From contig JAKPAG010000075.1 in the NCBI GenBank assembly GCA_029779535.1, positions 1-64,000 of the forward strand: a DNA stretch of 64,000 nt. Reading direction: 5' to 3'. Shown in pieces: positions 1 through 9,064 of this stretch; within the stretch, counting starts at the first letter, position 1, and each line of letters opens with the position of its first letter. The position numbers were made by a program, and so were the translations under genes. The notes under the pieces are model-generated. The model did not search any database, had not been told where the DNA came from, and saw only the letters and a program-made list of their open reading frames with translations. The DNA comes from Pseudomonadota bacterium (GTDB taxonomy: Bacteria; Pseudomonadota; Alphaproteobacteria; Sphingomonadales; Sphingomonadaceae).

Positions 1-1546
1 GCTCACGGCTCCAGCGCTTGTGATGCAGCCCGGTGTCGATCACCAGCCGCGATGCGCGGAACAGGAAGCTTTGCAGGTAACCCGCGCGCTCGATCCCCTG
101 ATAAGCGCCCAGTTCCTCGGCCACCTGTTCAGCGTAGAGCGCCCAGCCCTCGCCATAGGCGGACAGGAACATGTTGCGCAGCAGCATCGGCAGATCGCCC
201 GACAGCTGGGCATAGGAACCCTGCAGGTGATGCCCCGGCACCCCTTCGTGATAGGTCAGCGCGGGCAGCGAATACTTCGGCCAATCGCCCACGTCCTTGA
301 GGTTGATCCAGTAGATCGCCGGACGGCTGCCATCCAGCGAGGCGCGGTTGTAGTAGCCGTTGCTGGCCCCGTCCTGGATTTCCACCGGCACGGCGCGGAT
401 TTCCAGCGGCTGGCGCGGAAGGTCGGCGAACGCCTTGGGCAGCCGTTCCCACATCGCGGCGATGCCGGCGTTGAGCCCGTCGATCAGTTCCTTCCGCCCC
501 GCGTCGGTATTGGCATAGAGCTGTTCGGGCCGCTGGTTCAACGCGGTCAGCCGTTCGCCAACCCCGCCCTGGGTCAGCCCGGCACCCTTCAGTATCTCGT
601 CCAGCTGGGCGCTGATCTCGGCCACCTGGTCCAGCCCAGCCTGGTGGACCTGTTCGGGCGTCATGCTGGTGGTGGTCGCCTGCTGCAACGCGGCGGCGTA
701 GATTTCCTCGCCGCGCGGCAGGCGCCAGGCGCCATCGCCCGCCGGCGTGGTCCGGCGCAGCTCGGTCAGCAGTGCGATCTGGCGATCGAGCGCGGGATAG
801 ACGGCGCTTTCGACGATCTTCGCCGCGCGCGCCGCCCAGTCACCCGGCAGCCCCTTGGCGCGGGCGCGGTCGGCGAGCGATTTGACCAGCCCACTGTCTG
901 CCGCGGCTGGACCGCGCAGCTTGGCCATCTGCCCCAGCGTCAGGTCGAGCGACCAGCCCGGCGCTGTGAACCCACGCGCGGACTGGGCACGCTGTTCGGC
1001 GGTGTCCTCGTCCAGCCGCCCGGCAAAGGCCGACAGGCGCGAAAGGTAAGCCTCGGCATCGTCCACCGTGGTGACGGGGTGCTGGGAATTGAGGAAATCG
1101 GGCACGCTGAAATAGGCCCCGCCCTGCTGGAACACGCGGTAGGGACGCTGCACCGAATCGAGCTCGAAGCGCGCCGGCGCGGTGATCCGCTGGTCCATCA
1201 TGTACAGCGCCAGCGCGCGGTTGCGCTTGCCGGCGGCGGTCAGCCCTGCGGGATTGACTGCTTCCACCCGCGCACGCCAGCGCCGGTCACGCGCCAGGTC
1301 GGCCTGGCGTTCGGCGGCGGTGGCGGGGGACAGCTGTCCGCGCAGGTGCGCCAGCTTGCCCTTGTCCAGCCCCAGCGAGGTCGCGGCTTCAGGCGAGCGG
1401 GCGATGCCGTCCTGGAACACCGCGTCGAGCAAGGCATTGAGCCGCGCATCGCCGCCCATCGCCTTGCCCTTGGCCAGCACCGGCTCTGCCGCCAGCGCCA
1501 GGGCCGCCGCGCTGCCCGATGCCAAGAATTGCCGCCGATCGATCAT
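1..1546 (-). CDS. DUF885 family protein (C-terminus cut by window edge)
   Basis: Minus-strand reading from ATG at 1546 gives MIDRRQFLASGSAAALALA (Tat-like signal) and later YHEGVPGHHLQ, the typical DUF885 motif. It is absent from the ORF track because the stop lies outside the window; 20..1660(+) is its shadow. Confidence 0.85.
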   Translation of the reverse strand, partial: MIDRRQFLASGSAAALALAAEPVLAKGKAMGGDARLNALLDAVFQDGIARSPEAATSLGLDKGKLAHLRGQLSPATAAERQADLARDRRWRARVEAVNPAGLTAAGKRNRALALYMMDQRITAPARFELDSVQRPYRVFQQGGAYFSVPDFLNSQHPVTTVDDAEAYLSRLSAFAGRLDEDTAEQRAQSARGFTAPGWSLDLTLGQMAKLRGPAAADSGLVKSLADRARAKGLPGDWAARAAKIVESAVYPALDRQIALLTELRRTTPAGDGAWRLPRGEEIYAAALQQATTTSMTPEQVHQAGLDQVAEISAQLDEILKGAGLTQGGVGERLTALNQRPEQLYANTDAGRKELIDGLNAGIAAMWERLPKAFADLPRQPLEIRAVPVEIQDGASNGYYNRASLDGSRPAIYWINLKDVGDWPKYSLPALTYHEGVPGHHLQGSYAQLSGDLPMLLRNMFLSAYGEGWALYAEQVAEELGAYQGIERAGYLQSFLFRASRLVIDTGLHHKRWSRE

Positions 1547-1641
1547 GCCTGCCTCCGTTGTCTGCTTGCCACCCCTAGTGGCGCGGCTGGCAAACAGCGG
1601 GCGGGCTATTCGACGAATGGCCCCGCTGGACCGATGAAAGG

Positions 1642-2115
1642 TCAGCCGGGAATGCGATAGAAGGCTGCAACCCGGTCCAGCGCCAGCCGCAGGACCAGCT
1701 TGCCGCTGCGCACCGGCCATTGCAGCGCCCGTTCGGCATCCGGCAGCCCCTCCCCCGCGCAGACCACCCGCCAGAGCACGTCCGCCAGTCCGGGGCCTGC
1801 CGCCGCCACCGCGCCGTCGAAGCGCTGGCGCGCGGCCAGCTGGCGCTCGGTCGGGTTGAGCCGGCGCTCGCCCACGCCCGGGCTGCGCACTTCATCCCAG
1901 CGCATGGTCACGCCGGCAGCCAGCTGGGCCAGTTCCCAGTCGCGGCGCAGGCATTCCCCCGCCGCCAGCTGCCGATCAGACAGGTGCCCGCGCGCGTGCA
2001 GCCAGCCGAGCGGGCTTTCCGCCAGGTTCACCGTCACGCTCCGCCGCCCGCGCCGCGGCGCGCGCCGGGTCGGCCCGGTGCTGGCCAGTTCCACGTCCCG
2101 CAGGATCGGCTTCAT
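1642..2115 (-). CDS. DUF6456 domain-containing protein
   Basis: VNLAESPLGWLHARGHLSDRQLAAGE...VTMRWDEVR...LWRVVCAGEGLPDAERAL matches my memory of DUF6456 proteins; start taken at MKPILRD. Confidence 0.7.
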   Translation of the reverse strand: MKPILRDVELASTGPTRRAPRRGRRSVTVNLAESPLGWLHARGHLSDRQLAAGECLRRDWELAQLAAGVTMRWDEVRSPGVGERRLNPTERQLAARQRFDGAVAAAGPGLADVLWRVVCAGEGLPDAERALQWPVRSGKLVLRLALDRVAAFYRIPG

Positions 2116-2188
2116 CGCATTCCCCTTTCTCGCCAGTCGATTCACCCTGACGGCTTGCCAAATGCGCCGCATTGTAGGAAAGTGGAAA

Positions 2189-2201
2189 AACCATATTGGT
2201 T
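2189..2201. promoter_or_regulatory. Candidate operator AACCA-TAT-TGGTT between DUF6456 and XRE genes
   Basis: Perfect 5-bp inverted arms with 3-nt centre, 15 nt upstream of the XRE start codon. Confidence 0.4.
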
Positions 2202-2215
2202 ACGAAAGCCAGGCC

Positions 2216-2788
2216 ATGATCAATCGCATCCGTGACATCCGCCGCCAGAAGGGCTGGACCCTGGCCGACGTGGCCGAACGCTGCGATCCGCCAACCACGG
2301 CGCAGACCATCGGCCGGCTGGAAACAGGGATGCGCCAGCTTTCGCTGACCTGGATGAACCGCATCGCCCAGGCGCTCGAAGTCGAGCCGGAACTGCTGGT
2401 CAAGGGCGAGGTTGAGGATCAGCCGCGCTATGTCGCGCGGATGACCGACGCCGGGTGCGAAGCCCTGGCCGAGCCGCGCGAAGCGATCCTGCCCACGGCG
2501 CTGGGCGGCGATGGCGCGTTGGTGGCGCTGGCGGTGGAAGCCGGCGCGGGCGAATACCGCGCCGGGGACCAAGTTTGGTGCCGCCAGGTTGGCCCGGATC
2601 ACTATGCCCGGCTGCTCAACCGCGATGTCCTGGCGCCGCGCCCGGGCGGGCGCTTCGCCTTCGGCCGGATGATCGACCGGGATGAAACCCGCGTTGCGCT
2701 GCTGCCCCCGGGCCAAGGCACCCGCCAGGTGGTGATCGACAGCCCGGCCTGGCTGGCGGGCGCGGAAATGCTGGTGCGTAAACTGTGA
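2216..2788 (+). CDS. XRE/HTH family transcriptional regulator with C-terminal sensor-like domain
   Basis: MINRIRDIRRQKGWTLADVAERCDPPTTAQTIGRLETGMRQLSLTWMNRIAQALEVEPELL is a canonical HTH_3; divergent from the DUF6456 gene. Confidence 0.85.
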   Translation: MINRIRDIRRQKGWTLADVAERCDPPTTAQTIGRLETGMRQLSLTWMNRIAQALEVEPELLVKGEVEDQPRYVARMTDAGCEALAEPREAILPTALGGDGALVALAVEAGAGEYRAGDQVWCRQVGPDHYARLLNRDVLAPRPGGRFAFGRMIDRDETRVALLPPGQGTRQVVIDSPAWLAGAEMLVRKL

Positions 2789-3966
2789 CGCGGCGCTTGC
2801 GCGTGCTGTCGCTCAGCACGCTGTATCCCAACGATCACACGCCGAATTTCGGCGTTTTCGTCGAACGGCAGATGCAGGCGGTGATGCGACGCGGCGATGT
2901 TGACCTGGTGATGGTCAACCCGATCGGGCTGCCGCCCTTCCCGCTGTCGCTTCACCCGCGCTACGCGCCCTTGCGCGCCGTGGCCGCGCGCGAGGAACGC
3001 GGCGGGGTGAGCGTGCTGCGCCCGCGCTTTCGCCTGCTGCCGGGCATTGGCGGCCGATTCAACGCTGCTGCGGTGGCCCGCGCCACGCTGCCCCTGGCGC
3101 GCCGCCTGCACGCCGAAGCGCCGTTCGATCTGGTCGATGCGCAGTTCTTCCATCCCGATGGCGCGGCGGCAGTGCAGATCGGCGCCGCGCTTGGCCTGCC
3201 GGTGTCGATCAAGGCGCGCGGCGCGGATATTCACCACTGGGGCAAGGCGCCCGGCACAGCCGCACAGGTGCTGGACGCCGGGCTGAGAGCGCAGGGCCTG
3301 CTCGCCGTGGCGGGCGGGATTGCGGATGACATGGCCGCGCTGGGCATCCCGCGCAGCAAGATCACCATTCACCGCACCGGCCTCGACCGAGCGGTGTTCC
3401 GCCCGCACGACAAGGCCGAGGCGCGCGGCGCACTGGGCCTGCCCCAGGACCGGCCCTTGCTCGCCTGCGTCGGCGCGCTGATCCCGCGCAAGGGCCAGGT
3501 CTTTGCGATCGAGGCGCTGGCCGAGCTGCCGCAAGCCGAACTGCTGCTGGCCGGCAGCGGCGCGGACGAGGCGATGCTGAGCGCCCGTGCCGCGGCCCTG
3601 GGGCTGACGGACCGGGTCCATTTCCTGGGTGCGGTGCCGCACGGCGAGTTGCCCCGCGTGCTAAGCGCCGCCGATGTCTTCGTGCTGCCCACCGCGAGCG
3701 AGGGGTTGGCCAATGCCTGGGTCGAGGCGCTGGCCTGCGGCACCCCGGTGGTAACCACGCCGATCCCCGGCGCGCTTGAACTGCTGACCGACCCCGCCTG
3801 GGGCCGCACGGCCGAGCGCAGCGGCCCGGCCTTTGCCAAGGCGATCCGGGAAATCCTGGCAAATCCGCCCGCGCGCGCCGATGTGCTGCGCGGGGCGGAA
3901 ATGTTCAGCTGGGAAGCCAACGCAGCGGCGCTGGTGGCCTACTGGCAAGGGCTGGCGCGACGCTGA
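2785..3966 (+). CDS. Glycosyltransferase family 4 protein
   Basis: N-terminal LSTLYPNDHTPNFGVFVERQ and C-terminal FVLPTASEGLANAWVEALACGTPVVTTPIPGALELL; overlaps the XRE stop (GTGA). Confidence 0.9.
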   Translation: MTRRLRVLSLSTLYPNDHTPNFGVFVERQMQAVMRRGDVDLVMVNPIGLPPFPLSLHPRYAPLRAVAAREERGGVSVLRPRFRLLPGIGGRFNAAAVARATLPLARRLHAEAPFDLVDAQFFHPDGAAAVQIGAALGLPVSIKARGADIHHWGKAPGTAAQVLDAGLRAQGLLAVAGGIADDMAALGIPRSKITIHRTGLDRAVFRPHDKAEARGALGLPQDRPLLACVGALIPRKGQVFAIEALAELPQAELLLAGSGADEAMLSARAAALGLTDRVHFLGAVPHGELPRVLSAADVFVLPTASEGLANAWVEALACGTPVVTTPIPGALELLTDPAWGRTAERSGPAFAKAIREILANPPARADVLRGAEMFSWEANAAALVAYWQGLARR

Positions 3967-3987
3967 ACCCGCCCCGCCGGGCCCGAA

Positions 3988-4965
3988 TCAGCTGCCTTCG
4001 CGCGCCAGCCGTTCCTGGCGGTCAACCGCCGATTCGGTCGGCACGAAGCTGGCCGGGGTCACCTTCAGCCAGATCAGGATCGGCGCGGCCATGTAGACCG
4101 AACTGTAGGTGCCAACGAAGATCCCCAGCGTGATCGCGGCGGTGAAGCCGAAGATCACGTCCGGCCCCAGCAGCAGCAGCGCGACCAGCGTGACCAGCAC
4201 CGACAGCGAGGTAACGATGGTGCGGCTGAGCGTTTCGTTGACCGACAGGTCAAGCAGCTCGGGCACCGGCATACGGCGATACTTCTTCAGGTTTTCGCGG
4301 ATACGATCATAGACCACGATCGTATCGTTAAGCGAATAGCCGATGAGCGTCAGCAAGGCCGCCACGATGTTCAGGTCGAATTCCATCTGGGTGATGGCGA
4401 ACATCCCCAACGTTAACGTCACGTCGTGCGTCAGGCTGAACAGCGCACCCACGCCGAATTGCCATTCGAACCGGATCCAGATGTAAATCGAGATCGCCAC
4501 CATGGCGAGGCCAAGCGCCATCATCCCGGTCTTGAACAGTTCGCCCGAAACCTTGCCCGACACCGAATCGACCCCGTCGATCCGCGCATCGGGATGATCC
4601 GCCTTGACCGCCGTGGTGATCTTGCGCGCCATCTGGTCGGCCAGGCCCGCATCGTGGTCCGAGCCTTCGGGCAGCTTCATGCGGATCGAGATTTCGTTCG
4701 GCTTGCCGAACTGCTGGATGATCGGTTCGCCATAGCCCAGCTTGCCGACCGTTTCGCGCAGTTCGGCCACGGGGGCCTCGGCCGTCTGGACAAAGGTCAC
4801 GCGGATCATCTGGCCGCCGACGAAATCGACCCCCAGGTTGAGCCCACGGGTGAAAACCATGGTCACCGAAGCCGCCATCAGCAGCAGGCTGATGACATAG
4901 AACGGCACCCGCCAGCGCAGGAACTTGATATCAGTGTTGTCGGGGATAAGCTTGAGCAGTTTCAT
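3988..4965 (-). CDS. secF: Protein translocase subunit SecF
   Basis: LGVDFVGGQMIRV, SLNDTIVVYDRIREN; directly downstream of secD. Confidence 0.97.
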   Translation of the reverse strand: MKLLKLIPDNTDIKFLRWRVPFYVISLLLMAASVTMVFTRGLNLGVDFVGGQMIRVTFVQTAEAPVAELRETVGKLGYGEPIIQQFGKPNEISIRMKLPEGSDHDAGLADQMARKITTAVKADHPDARIDGVDSVSGKVSGELFKTGMMALGLAMVAISIYIWIRFEWQFGVGALFSLTHDVTLTLGMFAITQMEFDLNIVAALLTLIGYSLNDTIVVYDRIRENLKKYRRMPVPELLDLSVNETLSRTIVTSLSVLVTLVALLLLGPDVIFGFTAAITLGIFVGTYSSVYMAAPILIWLKVTPASFVPTESAVDRQERLAREGS

Positions 4966-4978
4966 TTCGCCAATTCCC

Positions 4979-6580
4979 TTACAGCACGAGGTCGGCGGGG
5001 CGCGCGCGGCGCAGCCACAGGGCCACCCACATGCGGGTCAGCGTGACGGCAGTGAACACCGAGGTGGCAATGCCGATCACCAGCACCACGGCAAATCCCT
5101 TCACCGGGCCGGAGCCGAAGAAGAACATCAGCGCCGCAGCGATGACATTGGTGATGTTGGCATCGAAGATCGCGCGGCTGGCCTCCTTGTAGCCCAGTTC
5201 CACCGCCTGCACGACCTTGCGGCCGCGCGCGCGTTCTTCGCGGATGCGTTCGTTGATCAGCACGTTGGCATCCACCGCCGCGCCGATCGTCAGCACGAAG
5301 CCGGCGATCCCGGGCAGGGTCAGCGTGGTGTTGATCCCGGCCATAACGCCCAGGATCATCATCGTATTCAGCACCAGCGCGATGCAGGTGTAGACGCCGA
5401 AGCGGCCATAAGTGACGATCATGAACAGCATCAGCGCCAGGGTGCCGACGCCGAAGGCAATCATCCCTTTCTTGATCGAGTCTGCGCCCAGGTCCGGCCC
5501 GACGGTACGTTCCTCGACCACTTTCAGATCGACCGGGAGCGCGCCCGAACGCAGCGCGATGGCCAGCTGGTTGGCGCTTTCCATCGTGAAGCTGCCCGAA
5601 ATCCGCGCCGTGCCACCCAGGATCGGTTCCTCGATCACCGGAGCGGACAGCACCTTGCCATCCAGGATGATGGCAAACGGCTTGCCGACATTCTCGGTGG
5701 TCAGCCGGGCAAACTTGGCCCCGCCCTGCTGGTCGAACGTGATGTTGACCACGGCGGCGTTGGTGCGGTCATCGTTGCTGGCCTGGGCGTTGGTCAGCTG
5801 ATCACCCTTGATCCCACCCAGCCGCTTGACCGCGAGCGGCGCGGAGCCGCGCTGGGCATCGGCATAGGGCACCAGTTCGTCACCCGGGGGGACAATGCCC
5901 TGGGCCAAGTCGCTGGGCAGCGCGGTCTGGTCGACCATCTTGAATTCAAGCTTGGCGGTCTGCCCCAGCAGGTTCTTCAGCGCTGTCGGGTCCTTCAGAC
6001 CCGGCACCTGCACCACGATGCGGTCGCTGCCCTGGCGGATGATGGTCGGCTCGCGGGTGCCCAGCGCGTCGATGCGCTTGCGCACCACTTCGGTCGCGGT
6101 TTCCATCGCCTGGTTGATCGCCTGGCGGACACCGGCCTCGGTCGGGGTCATGACGATGCGGCTGCCGTCCAGCACCTGCAGGTCCCAGTCGCGCTGGCCG
6201 GTCAGCTGCGCGCCGCTGGTCAGCGTCTGGAGCTGTTCGCGCGCGGCATCGACCTGGGCCGGATCGGCCACCATGAAGGAAACCGCGCCGTCCTTGGTCG
6301 AAATGTCGCCGATGCGGATCTGCGGCTGGGCCTGGCGCAGGCGGGCGCGGACGTCCTCCTCCATCGTTTCCAGTCGCTGGCGGCGCACCTGGTCTGCGTT
6401 CGCTTCAAGCAGGATGTGGCTGCCCCCGGCAAGGTCGAGACCCAGGTTGATCCGGGGATCGGGCAGCGCCTTGGGCCAGTCCAGCCCCGCAACCGAAAAA
6501 ATCGAGGGCAGCGCGGCCAGTGCGCAGGCGGCGGTGATGAACCACAGCCAGGCCTGCTTCCAGCGAGGAAAATCGAGCAT
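4979..6580 (-). CDS. secD: Protein translocase subunit SecD
   Basis: INLGLDLAGGSHILLE, GAAVDANVLINERIREE. Confidence 0.97.
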   Translation of the reverse strand: MLDFPRWKQAWLWFITAACALAALPSIFSVAGLDWPKALPDPRINLGLDLAGGSHILLEANADQVRRQRLETMEEDVRARLRQAQPQIRIGDISTKDGAVSFMVADPAQVDAAREQLQTLTSGAQLTGQRDWDLQVLDGSRIVMTPTEAGVRQAINQAMETATEVVRKRIDALGTREPTIIRQGSDRIVVQVPGLKDPTALKNLLGQTAKLEFKMVDQTALPSDLAQGIVPPGDELVPYADAQRGSAPLAVKRLGGIKGDQLTNAQASNDDRTNAAVVNITFDQQGGAKFARLTTENVGKPFAIILDGKVLSAPVIEEPILGGTARISGSFTMESANQLAIALRSGALPVDLKVVEERTVGPDLGADSIKKGMIAFGVGTLALMLFMIVTYGRFGVYTCIALVLNTMMILGVMAGINTTLTLPGIAGFVLTIGAAVDANVLINERIREERARGRKVVQAVELGYKEASRAIFDANITNVIAAALMFFFGSGPVKGFAVVLVIGIATSVFTAVTLTRMWVALWLRRARPADLVL

Positions 6581-6615
6581 AGGGGTCTATCCGCCGTGCA
6601 GAAAAAGGGATCGTA

Positions 6616-6951
6616 TCAGTCGTTCGCCGGGGCGCCGCCGCTGGGCGGAATGACATCGGCAATGGTGGACTTCAGCGCCTTGACCTTGACCCCCTGGCCC
6701 AGTTCCAGATCGGCGTAGTGTTCGTCGACCTTGATCACCTTGGCCAGGAACCCGCCACCGGTCAGCACCTGGTCGCCCTTCTTGATCCCGCCGATCTTGT
6801 TCTGCAGTTCCTTCTGCCGCTTCATCTGCGGACGCAGGATCAGGAACCAGAACACGAAGACCATGGCGACCAGCGGGAGGAACTGCATCCACGCCGGGGG
6901 CGCTTCGGCCGAACCAGCGGCGGCAAGGGTAAGGAGCACGGGGCTGTTCAT
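6616..6951 (-). CDS. yajC: Preprotein translocase subunit YajC
   Basis: FWFLILRPQMKRQKELQNKIGGIKKGDQVLTGGG; yajC-secD-secF order. Confidence 0.96.
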   Translation of the reverse strand: MNSPVLLTLAAAGSAEAPPAWMQFLPLVAMVFVFWFLILRPQMKRQKELQNKIGGIKKGDQVLTGGGFLAKVIKVDEHYADLELGQGVKVKALKSTIADVIPPSGGAPAND

Positions 6952-7196
6952 GGCCAGTCGAAACCTTCTCTAGAATGGCTGTGCACCGGACAGTGCCGGG
7001 CAGAATTGCGCGCGCCTAGCAGCTTGAGCAGGCTTTCGCAACGCAAGCCCCCCATCGGCACTGGGGCTAAGTGGGGCGCATGCAGGCCGCTTCAAGCCCG
7101 CACCGAAGAAAAGTTCTGCACGCTTGCAATGGGGCCGCGCCCTGCCTATAGGCGCGCTTCCCCGCTCAAGCGCCTCGGCGCCAGGGCAAAACCGGT

Positions 7197-7273
7197 CGGG
7201 ACGTAGCGCAGCCTGGTAGCGCATCACACTGGGGGTGTGGGGGTCGGAGGTTCGAATCCTCTCGTCCCGACCA
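7197..7273 (+). tRNA. tRNA-Pro (GGG)
   Basis: CGGGACGTAGCGCAGCCTGGTAGCGCATCACACTGGGGGTGTGG...GGTTCGAATCC...CGTCCCGACCA; acceptor stem pairs, CCA encoded. Confidence 0.96.
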
Positions 7274-7296
7274 TTTTCTTCTTACCTGTTACCTGC

Positions 7297-8073
7297 TCAC
7301 TTGCCTTGCCACACAGGCTTGCGCTTTTCCGCGAAAGCGCGCGGGCCTTCGCGTGCGTCCTCGCTTTGCCGCCAGGCGGCATAGGCGGGGTATTCGCCCT
7401 GGTTGGCCATGGCATCCGCCAGGCTGACCTCATCCAGCCCGCGATAGAACGCATCCTTCGACGCGCGGATCGACATCGGCGAGGCGGCGAGGATTTCCGC
7501 GCACCAGCGCGCCACTGCCGCATCGAGATCGGCCGCCGGGACCACTTCGTTGACAAAGCCGAACCGCAGCCCGTCCTCGGCCGAAACCCGGCGCGAGGTC
7601 AGGATCATGCCGAGCGCCTGCTTGTGCCCGATCTGCCGCGCCAGCCGGTGGATCCCCCCGCCCAGCGCCACCGCGCCGACCAGCGGTTCGGGCAGGCCGA
7701 AGCTGGCCGCGTCGCTGGCAATGATCAGATCGCAGGCCAGCGCCAGTTCGAACCCACCGCCCAGCGCCAGGCCGTTCACCGCCGCAATGATCGGCTTCAC
7801 GCAATCGAAGCGCTGTGCAATCCCGCCATAGCCGTGCGGCGGATAGGCCCGGTGCCCGCCCGAGGCGACCACCGCCTTGAGATCGGTCCCAGCGCAGAAC
7901 GCCCGCCCCGTGCCGGTCAGCACGCAGACATGCTCGTCATTGGCCATGGCGAAGGCATTGAAAGCCTCCTCCAGCCCGTAATGCATGTCCGGCGTCAGCG
8001 CGTTGAGCGATTCCGGACGGTTCAGCGTGATGCGGCGGACGCCGTCTGCAACCGCGATTCGAATATGGTCCAT
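7297..8073 (-). CDS. Enoyl-CoA hydratase/isomerase family protein
   Basis: RITLNRPESLNALTPDM, FCAGTDLKAV, ALGGGFELALACDLIIASDAASFGLPE. Confidence 0.92.
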   Translation of the reverse strand: MDHIRIAVADGVRRITLNRPESLNALTPDMHYGLEEAFNAFAMANDEHVCVLTGTGRAFCAGTDLKAVVASGGHRAYPPHGYGGIAQRFDCVKPIIAAVNGLALGGGFELALACDLIIASDAASFGLPEPLVGAVALGGGIHRLARQIGHKQALGMILTSRRVSAEDGLRFGFVNEVVPAADLDAAVARWCAEILAASPMSIRASKDAFYRGLDEVSLADAMANQGEYPAYAAWRQSEDAREGPRAFAEKRKPVWQGK

Positions 8074-8140
8074 GGCCTGCTCCCTTTGCCTTAAGCGATA
8101 GGGGCGCGCGGCAGGCGGGCAAGGCATTTTCCTACATGCG

Positions 8141-8180
8141 CCATTTTGGTTATCTGAATTGCTCCATTTTTACCAAAAGG
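8141..8180. promoter_or_regulatory. Candidate inverted pair of operator-like sites upstream of GTA-type holin
   Basis: CCATTTTGGTTA (8141-8152) and TTACCAAAAGG (8170-8180, reverse complement CCTTTTGGTAA); the second overlaps the ribosome-binding region. Confidence 0.35.
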
Positions 8181-8188
8181 AGCATAAG

Positions 8189-8602
8189 ATGCCGATTCTC
8201 GACGCTCTGGTCGGCCCGCTGGTGGCAATCATCGACAAGGTCATTCCCGACAAGGCCGCGCGCGACAAGGCCAAGCTGGAACTGCTGCAATTGCAAGGTT
8301 CGCAGGAGCTGGCCGAAATCCAGGCGCGGCTGTCCGCGATCATCGCCGAAGCCAATTCGCACGATCCCTGGACCAGCCGGGCCCGCCCCAGCTTCCTCTA
8401 CGTGATCTACGCGCTGCTGCTGTGGGCGCTACCGATGGGCCTGATCGGCGCGTTCAGCCCGGACAAGGCCCAGGCCATCGCCCAGGGGATGAACGCCTAC
8501 CTGGCGGGCCTGCCCGAGCCGCTCTATGCCTTGTTCGGCACCGGCTATCTCGGCTACACCGCCGCGCGCCAGTGGGGCAAGATCTCGGGCAGCGACAAGT
8601 AG
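8189..8602 (+). CDS. Holin family protein (GTA_holin_3TM-like)
   Basis: MPILDALVGPLVAIIDKVIPDKAARDKAKLELLQLQ...AEANSHDPWTSRARPSFLYVIYALLLWALPMGLIGAFSP resembles the 3TM holin associated with gene transfer agents and phages. Confidence 0.75.
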   Translation: MPILDALVGPLVAIIDKVIPDKAARDKAKLELLQLQGSQELAEIQARLSAIIAEANSHDPWTSRARPSFLYVIYALLLWALPMGLIGAFSPDKAQAIAQGMNAYLAGLPEPLYALFGTGYLGYTAARQWGKISGSDK

Positions 8603-8652
8603 CGCCGCCGCGCCTGACCCGCTTGATTAGTTTCAGGTAATCTTTTGCCGCT

Positions 8653-8991
8653 ATGACCCTCCCCGGGCGCGCAGACCTGGATCGCGCGCCGGGGAGCCAT
8701 GGTGTGTCGCTGAAGCAGGGTTACAAGGTCGGATCAAAGGCTGCGCTGGCCGCAAGCTGCCTGGGGATGTCGCTGCTCGCGGGGTGTTCGGGCCGCGACA
8801 CGGCATCGGCGGAACGGCTGGCCGAGATGAATGCCGCCGCCTCCCGCGCCGAAGCCGCCGCCGACCGGGCAGAGAAGGCCGCCGCCAAGCTGAGCGCCGC
8901 GCCCAGCCCCGCCCCAACCTTTACCGAGGATGCCGAAGATCCCGCCCCGGCCGAGGATTCCGGCGACGCTCCAGCCGAATCCGGGGACTGA
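8653..8991 (+). CDS. Small putative lipoprotein, Ala-rich coiled coil with acidic/proline tail
   Basis: Lipobox LLAGC after a hydrophobic stretch, then AERLAEMNAAASRAEAAADRAEKAAAK; the true start may be an internal GTG at 8704. Confidence 0.55.
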   Translation: MTLPGRADLDRAPGSHGVSLKQGYKVGSKAALAASCLGMSLLAGCSGRDTASAERLAEMNAAASRAEAAADRAEKAAAKLSAAPSPAPTFTEDAEDPAPAEDSGDAPAESGD

Positions 8992-9064
8992 TTTGCGCGC
9001 CGGGGGCTTGCCCCGCCGCGCCACGGGCCTATGGAATCGCTGATCGCCAGTCGGGGAACCAGCC

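Noticed and set aside
20-1660. 546-aa plus-strand ORF
   Set aside because: Arg/Gln/Gly-rich low-information protein antisense to a clear DUF885 gene; GC-driven shadow frame.
4925-6718. 597-aa plus-strand ORF
   Set aside because: Antisense to secD and yajC; shadow frame.
7237-8094. 285-aa plus-strand ORF starting in tRNA-Pro
   Set aside because: Overlaps the tRNA and is antisense to enoyl-CoA hydratase.
8189-8602. Holin as evidence of an integrated prophage
   Set aside because: No terminase, portal, capsid, tail or integrase genes anywhere in the window and no att-like repeats noticed; flanking genes are core.
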